Positions 61,701 to 64,000 of a stretch of DNA of 64,000 bases are shown piece by piece. The stretch's first letter is position 1, and every line of letters begins with the position of its first letter. A program made the translations under genes and the position numbers. Location of the stretch: positions 17,796,001 through 17,860,000 of the forward strand of contig NC_090280.1 in the NCBI RefSeq assembly GCF_037392515.1. Reading direction: 5' to 3'. Source of the DNA: Haliotis asinina (Eukaryota; Mollusca; Gastropoda; Lepetellida; Haliotidae). The notes beneath the pieces are model-generated. The model saw nothing but the letters and a program-made list of their open reading frames with translations. It did no database searches and had not been told where the DNA came from.

Positions 61701-62142
61701 TGCCACCTGTCACTCTTCCACTCACCTACAAACTTAAATTATTATTACAGGAAGTACATCCAACTGGCCCAAGAGGTCGGGCTCCATGTCATCTTTCGAC
61801 CGGGACCCTTTATATGCTCAGAGTGGGACTTTGGAGGACTCCCCAGGTAAGATCATTGTCTTTCTCTGCAAACTAACTGGTAAATGTCATTGTTGGTATT
61901 TTCCAGGACTAATTTTAGTTTGTTCAGCTATAATCTAAAGCAAGTGTCCGGGTTCTAAGATATGATTCGTATGTATAATATTGGTCAGTTTGTTGCAAGC
62001 ATTGTTTACCTGTAATCTATTGTTGGTTGTCAGCTGGCTCCTGGCAGATCCCCACATGAAGATACGCTCCAACTATCCCCCCTACCAGAAGGCAGCCGAC
62101 AGATTCTTCAGTAAACTGCTGCCCCTTGTCTCTGACCTCCAG
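49345..62142 (+). CDS. Beta-galactosidase-like glycoside hydrolase family 35, membrane anchored, 3' truncated by window
   Basis: Exons 49345-49715, 55963-56031, 61751-61846 and 62034-62142 join in frame (phases 2, 2, 2, 0) to the first 215 residues. Residues 20-34 ([15 protein letters not shown]) form a single hydrophobic segment after basic residues, fitting a type II membrane anchor. The GH35 barrel begins at about residue 78, with [40 protein letters not shown] and [22 protein letters not shown]35 enzymes remove terminal beta-galactose. The general acid (in the VENEYG motif) and the nucleophile are not yet reached, so the gene must continue to the right; full proteins have roughly 600-650 residues. 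A TAA codon directly precedes the chosen ATG in frame. The anchor and the [13 protein letters not shown] variant suggest the GLB1L2/GLB1L3 branch rather than lysosomal GLB1, but this is a judgement from memory. Confidence 0.92.
50121..51417 (-). mobile_element. Tc1/mariner transposon with intact transposase (GH35 intron 1)
   Basis: The ~26-bp terminal inverted repeats (50121-50146 starting CAGTATGGTTCAAAATTATT; reverse complement of 51392-51417 starting TAGTCTGGTTCATAATTATT) are flanked by TA duplications at 50119-50120 and 51418-51419. Element length is 1297 bp. A single uninterrupted transposase gene lies within. The element is antisense to the host gene. Confidence 0.93.
50244..51224 (-). 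CDS. Tc1-like DD34E transposase, 326 aa
   Basis: This protein cuts and pastes its own element by binding the inverted repeats and inserting at TA. Residues ~1-60 form the first helix-turn-helix ([19 protein letters not shown]). A GRPRKL AT-hook-like linker follows at about 56-61, then a second helix-turn-helix to ~115. The catalytic domain has [29 protein letters not shown] and [13 protein letters not shown], giving a DDE triad with 34 residues between the second D and E. Length and motifs are complete, with no stop or shift, so it may be functional or only recently dead. IS630/Tc1 relatives of this sequence type are also found in fungi and microsporidia; whether this copy was transferred is unknown. 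Confidence 0.92.
   Translation of the reverse strand: MSAEDKRRLIYELCNQGIDDVNTLAERTGTPLSTVYRIWKNFKEGKDFGHQKGTGRPRKLDFSDRVRLGILASKKQRASISNIRYEIIESGSTVVSKSTVRRNLIDLGWEKKTGIPSPLMKQEHKDRRVEWCLAHENFDWENVIFTDESSIWVYPNNVKIWTKSASAPLYRRPKYSPKFHVWGGISLLGTTPLCVFEGNLTSQRYTNILDNFLLPSAHVFYGNDWILQQDNVPKHTAKHAKQWFQEKNVTALPFPAYSPDLNPIENIWWMMKECVNQKGLTKIEDMKREVVRYWDSITHETLTSLIGSMPTRLRLCREAQGDLIKY
52140..52345 (-). mobile_element. Second, decayed fragment of the Kolobok-like family
   Basis: The reverse complement aligns with 60.78-60.95 kb: it shares CAGCACAGCTGTT, the FAGFF/FAGLF-coding stretch and the CAACTTTA...GAATT..CATTTTTTATAATTTG end region, at a clearly lower identity. Only the 3' part remains. Confidence 0.6.
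52690..52862 (+). mobile_element. SINE family B, 3' part with expanded CACT tail
   Basis: Decayed family B tail (CTGTCCCCAACTGTATTGGG, TTGCTGGAATATTGCTCC) running into (ACTC)n at 52777-52861, about 21 units. The tail microsatellite has expanded far beyond the usual 2-4 units. Confidence 0.75.
52990..53165 (+). mobile_element. SINE family B copy
   Basis: CTATGCTGAAGACCCTGGTT, then TGATTTCCCACATG and a tail CATAAAACCACACTCACTGG with degenerate CACT units. Confidence 0.7.
53180..55280. other. GH35 intron 1 sequence, no feature recognised
   Basis: AT-rich; only short chance ORFs. Confidence 0.35.
55288..55515 (+). mobile_element. SINE family A, degenerate (GH35 intron 1)
   Basis: From CATGAAGATCTGTGTTAGAA through CAGACTGCCGCCTTTTATAG. 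Confidence 0.6.
55963..56031 (+). CDS. GH35 gene, coding exon 2
   Basis: Acceptor TTATTTCAG, donor GTATGT, 69 nt. Encodes [20 protein letters not shown], the conserved strand and loop of GH35 barrels. Confidence 0.95.
56510..56700 (+). repeat. 47-bp minisatellite, four copies (GH35 intron 2)
   Basis: The unit starts CCCGGGATGGGTGGGTGATG and recurs at 56510, 56557, 56604 and 56651 with few changes. Confidence 0.93.
56830..56975 (-). mobile_element. SINE family C, reverse copy (GH35 intron 2)
   Basis: Starts ACATGTCATATTTGG and includes GATTCAAATCCACTCCCTC and TAATCGCCAGCACACAAAG, the reverse of the family C head. Confidence 0.65.
57405..57605 (+). mobile_element. SINE family C copy (GH35 intron 2)
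   Basis: The head GTGGCTGAGCAGGTTGAGAG with GGTTCGAATCCCAG, then the CCCAAATATAACATG tail and GACCACTTTCTATATGGCAT. Confidence 0.75.
57660..57875 (+). mobile_element. SINE family C copy, next to the previous one
   Basis: AGTGGCTGATTGGAGTAGGC, then GACGGTTCGAATCCCAGATG and GACCACTTTCTGTATGGTAT. With the 57.4-kb copy it forms a direct tandem pair. Confidence 0.75.
58495..58625 (+). mobile_element. SINE family B, head region (GH35 intron 2)
   Basis: Box-A-like GTAGCCTAGTGGCCATAGCG and box-B-like GGGTTTGATTCCCC. The tail is replaced by other sequence. Confidence 0.6.
59181..59525 (+). repeat. ~21-bp minisatellite, about 15 copies (GH35 intron 2)
   Basis: Units have the form AGTGATGTCATGAGACTGAAG or ACTGATGTCATGAGAGTCTAG, with length drift. 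The two variants are interspersed. Confidence 0.85.
59732..61006 (+). mobile_element. Kolobok-like DNA transposon remnant, TTAA duplications, THAP-like piece
   Basis: The ends are inverted (AGGTCACATGCAAC at 59732; AGGTTGC-type reverse complement ending TGCATGTGACCT at 61006) and flanked by TTAA at 59728-59731 and 61007-61010. Near 60.26 kb an ORF starts [19 protein letters not shown] and, after a frame change, [10 protein letters not shown], which fits the N-terminal zinc finger of a THAP domain. TTAA duplication plus a THAP domain is the known signature of Kolobok elements. No catalytic region was recognised, so it is a deleted, inactive copy. Confidence 0.72.
61540..61735 (+). repeat. Pyrimidine-rich low-complexity tract (GH35 intron 2)
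   Basis: C/T-rich with CTCACTC and TTCCTCC runs, ending at the exon 3 acceptor. Reads open in two frames by composition only. Confidence 0.7.
61751..61846 (+). CDS. GH35 gene, coding exon 3
   Basis: Acceptor TTATTACAG, donor GTAAGA, 96 nt. Encodes [20 protein letters not shown] and [11 protein letters not shown], one of the best conserved GH35 segments. Confidence 0.96.
62034..62142 (+). CDS. GH35 gene, coding exon 4
   Basis: Acceptor GTTGTCAG, donor GTAGGT, 109 nt, ends in phase 0. Encodes [20 protein letters not shown] and [10 protein letters not shown]. The next exon, expected to hold the VENEYG catalytic motif, is not in the remaining 1.86 kb. Confidence 0.95.
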
Positions 62143-62149
62143 GTAGGTT

Positions 62150-62282
62150 GAATGATGAAGACCTGGGTTCGATTCCCCATGTTGGTACAATGTGTGAAGC
62201 CCATTTCTGGTGTCCTCCACCATGATATTGCTGGAATTTCGCTGAAAGCAGTACAAAACCCAATTCACTCACTCACTCACTA
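62150..62282 (+). mobile_element. SINE family B, starting at the exon 4 donor
   Basis: Box-B region CCTGGGTTCGATTCCCCATG, then CATTTCTGGTGTCCTCCACC and the CACT tail. The box-A side is missing; the copy begins within ~8 bp of the exon 4 splice donor. Confidence 0.8.
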
Positions 62283-62384
62283 CAGTACTTTACAGAGAGG
62301 TTAATGAACAGGTAGATGTAAGGGTACTGATGTCTATGGGGTCCCAGACTTAGATGCTGTTCCCAAATGTTATGCTTTGTTTGT

Positions 62385-62575
62385 TCGTGTGTTGTTGTTT
62401 AACACTGTAATAAGCGATATTCCATCTATGCAATTGCAGTCTGTAAGTATTTGAGTCTAGACTAGAAAATCCAGTGATCAACAGCATAAGCATTGATCTG
62501 TGCAGTTGAGCTGCATTGATAAGTGTAAACCACCTAGTCCATTTCATTGCCTCTTACAACAAACATGGGTTACTG
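62385..62575 (-). mobile_element. SINE family A, reverse, degenerate (GH35 intron 4)
   Basis: TTTAACACTGTAATAAGCGA and CCAGTGATCAACAGCATAAG follow the reverse family A order. Confidence 0.65.
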
Positions 62576-62579
62576 CAGA

Positions 62580-63070
62580 CCTGAAGTTATGCAGCTATAT
62601 AACAGTGTATGAAACTCCTACAAAAAGACAGGAAGCCCACAGGGCTGATAACTAAAAAATGTTGCGGGCCCTGTTAACATGTAACCAGCCCTATATTAAA
62701 TATAGGAAACTGAGACATGGTGTTAAAAGAAAGTAATTAATGAATTACTGGGGAGTGAGGTAAATTTAAAGGTGTGCAAAAGCAAATTTAATAAAACCTT
62801 GACTTCAATTCATTTAGTGTCACTGCCATCAGGAAAGAACGACATTATTCATTGGTGAAAGCATTCTCTAGACCAGTCACATGTAGTGTTAGATAAATGG
62901 GTAGGTTGATCTGTGGAAGTTACAGTTTGATTGATCATGAAAGTAGTATAGGGAATGATAGTCCGAAAACACTTTTCAAAAACCCCTCTAAAAAGCCTCA
63001 TTTACTAAATGAGGCTTTGGTGGGACCCTTAGCTCTTGCTACTATTGCCCCTACTACAAAACCACGCCAT
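62580..63070. other. Intron / element-flank sequence, no gene recognised
   Basis: Contains small ORFs only. The right part may already belong to the integrase-bearing element. Confidence 0.35.
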
Positions 63071-63075
63071 CACGT

Positions 63076-64000
63076 TTACCGTGACTTGGCAGGCGGTAAC
63101 ACTGTGCCGTACGGTACGATCAATAATTCTTCTCTTACAAACCCCCTACCCGGCCCATCCCTCAAGTAGTATAAGTTAGGTTCGTCGGCTTTCATATCCA
63201 CTTTATCTATGTTGTAAGTTTTGACTGACCATATAGGATCGGTGGCTCGCTTACGGCTATCGCCCTCGTGTTCCCCCGGCTGGTATAGATACCTCACTAG
63301 GGCCCTATCTGGTATCTGTTTCTCCTTCCCACGCAATGGAGCGGCCGACTCTGCAACTATTGATTTTAGTTTGATAGCGTCTGCCGGTTTCTTACCGGTG
63401 AGACGGGTGACTTCATGGTTGATTGCCGACACCACCTTGGGTAACCTCGTGACCCATTCAGTCGATCGTTTTCCAGGGGTGGCCATCTCCCTAGCATACT
63501 GATAGCCGAACAAGCGCTCAGCCAAAGTCCTATTAAATCTCTCAACTATGGCTTGGCTGCGATGGGCTCCGGCCGTGCCACGCCTGACCTTTGTATCGTG
63601 TTTGGCTAGCAGTTGTGACACGGCACCCATGAACTCCCGTCCGGGGTCAACTTGCAGCTCTGTTGGCCACGTCAGCGGGCTGCGTTTGTATATGCGTTCA
63701 AATCCTCTGGCTACCTGAGCCGAATCTTTCGTGGTCAAGGGTTCGGCTTCCTTGTAACGACTGGCTACATCCACTACGGTTAAGGCATACTTGTACCTCT
63801 TGTCGTGGGGTAGGAACAGTAGGTCTGCCTGGTGAATGCTATTAGGTATGTTAATACCGAACCTCCTTCTAGGCACGTAGCGTGGTGCCGGCAAATAGAT
63901 CTGCCACAGGGCTTGTTTTTCAAGCCACGCTTTGGCTTCCTCCGGGGGTACTCGCGCTAGTTTAGCTAGCTTATCTACTGCGCTAGCTCCTTTCCAGTAC
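63076..64000 (-). mobile_element. Polinton/adintovirus-type integrase, cut by the right edge
   Basis: A retroviral-type integrase core followed by a C-terminal chromo/SH3-like region reads on the minus strand to the window edge, as in Polinton/Maverick elements. The visible part looks whole, so this insertion seems younger than the left-edge fossil. The remaining parts of the element lie outside the window. It sits antisense within the GH35 gene, in the intron after exon 4 if that gene continues. Confidence 0.7.

Noticed and set aside
61496-61876. 126-codon Ser/Pro/Leu-rich ORF around GH35 exon 3
   Set aside because: It is the pyrimidine-rich tract before the exon, read in the wrong frame for the exon.
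62897-63169. 90-codon + strand ORF
   Set aside because: Overlaps the end of the minus-strand integrase frame in antisense; no recognised domain.

Overview
The window is animal nuclear DNA, most likely from a gastropod mollusc and probably an abalone (Haliotis). That is an inference. The genes are multi-exon with GT-AG introns, and the window is crowded with a SINE ending in a CACT tail that I recall as very common in Haliotis sequence. No bacterial-style gene layout was seen.

Three host genes can be read, all on the + strand. (1) 12352-17613 is a four-exon NAD(P)H:quinone oxidoreductase-like flavoprotein (NQO family, 223 aa). (2) 27252-41864 is a complete fibrillarin gene: ten coding exons, 315 aa, the box C/D snoRNP 2'-O-methyltransferase. 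It includes a 13-nt first coding exon and a 15-nt microexon in the Gly/Arg-rich domain. (3) 49345 to beyond 62142 is the 5' part of a membrane-anchored glycoside hydrolase family 35 beta-galactosidase-like gene (GLB1L2/GLB1L3 type). Four exons are in the window and the rest lies past its right edge. The three genes have no obvious functional link.

Mobile DNA fills most of the rest. Left to right: virus-like fossil sequence at the left edge; a LINE tail split by a SINE (3.3-4.4 kb); a 5'-truncated mariner (7 kb); Tc1-like relics (9.1-10.6, 14.6-15.5, 20.5-21.4 and 46.7-47.7 kb); a TIR element filled with a palindromic 21-bp array (18.15-18.74 kb), lodged in a dispersed repeat of about 171-bp units; an L1/Tx1-like LINE relic on the minus strand (21.8-24.6 kb); and, in fibrillarin intron 1, a 700-bp TIR element carrying telomere-like repeats and a long hairpin. 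Fibrillarin intron 8 holds a broken DIRS-like retroelement with inverted ends and a nested SINE, plus a second locus of the 171-bp repeat. Intron 1 of the beta-galactosidase gene holds a Tc1-like transposon with an open 326-aa transposase. Intron 2 holds a Kolobok-like element with TTAA duplications and a THAP-like remnant. A Polinton-type integrase reading frame runs off the right edge.

Three SINE families (A, B and C below) are scattered throughout. A and B share a 3' tail, and B and C have tRNA-like heads. Several minisatellites (21, 26, 29 and 47 bp) and microsatellites are present. The strongest candidates for something undescribed are the palindromic 21-bp TIR element and the telomere-repeat/hairpin TIR element. 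No defence system, operon or CRISPR array was found.
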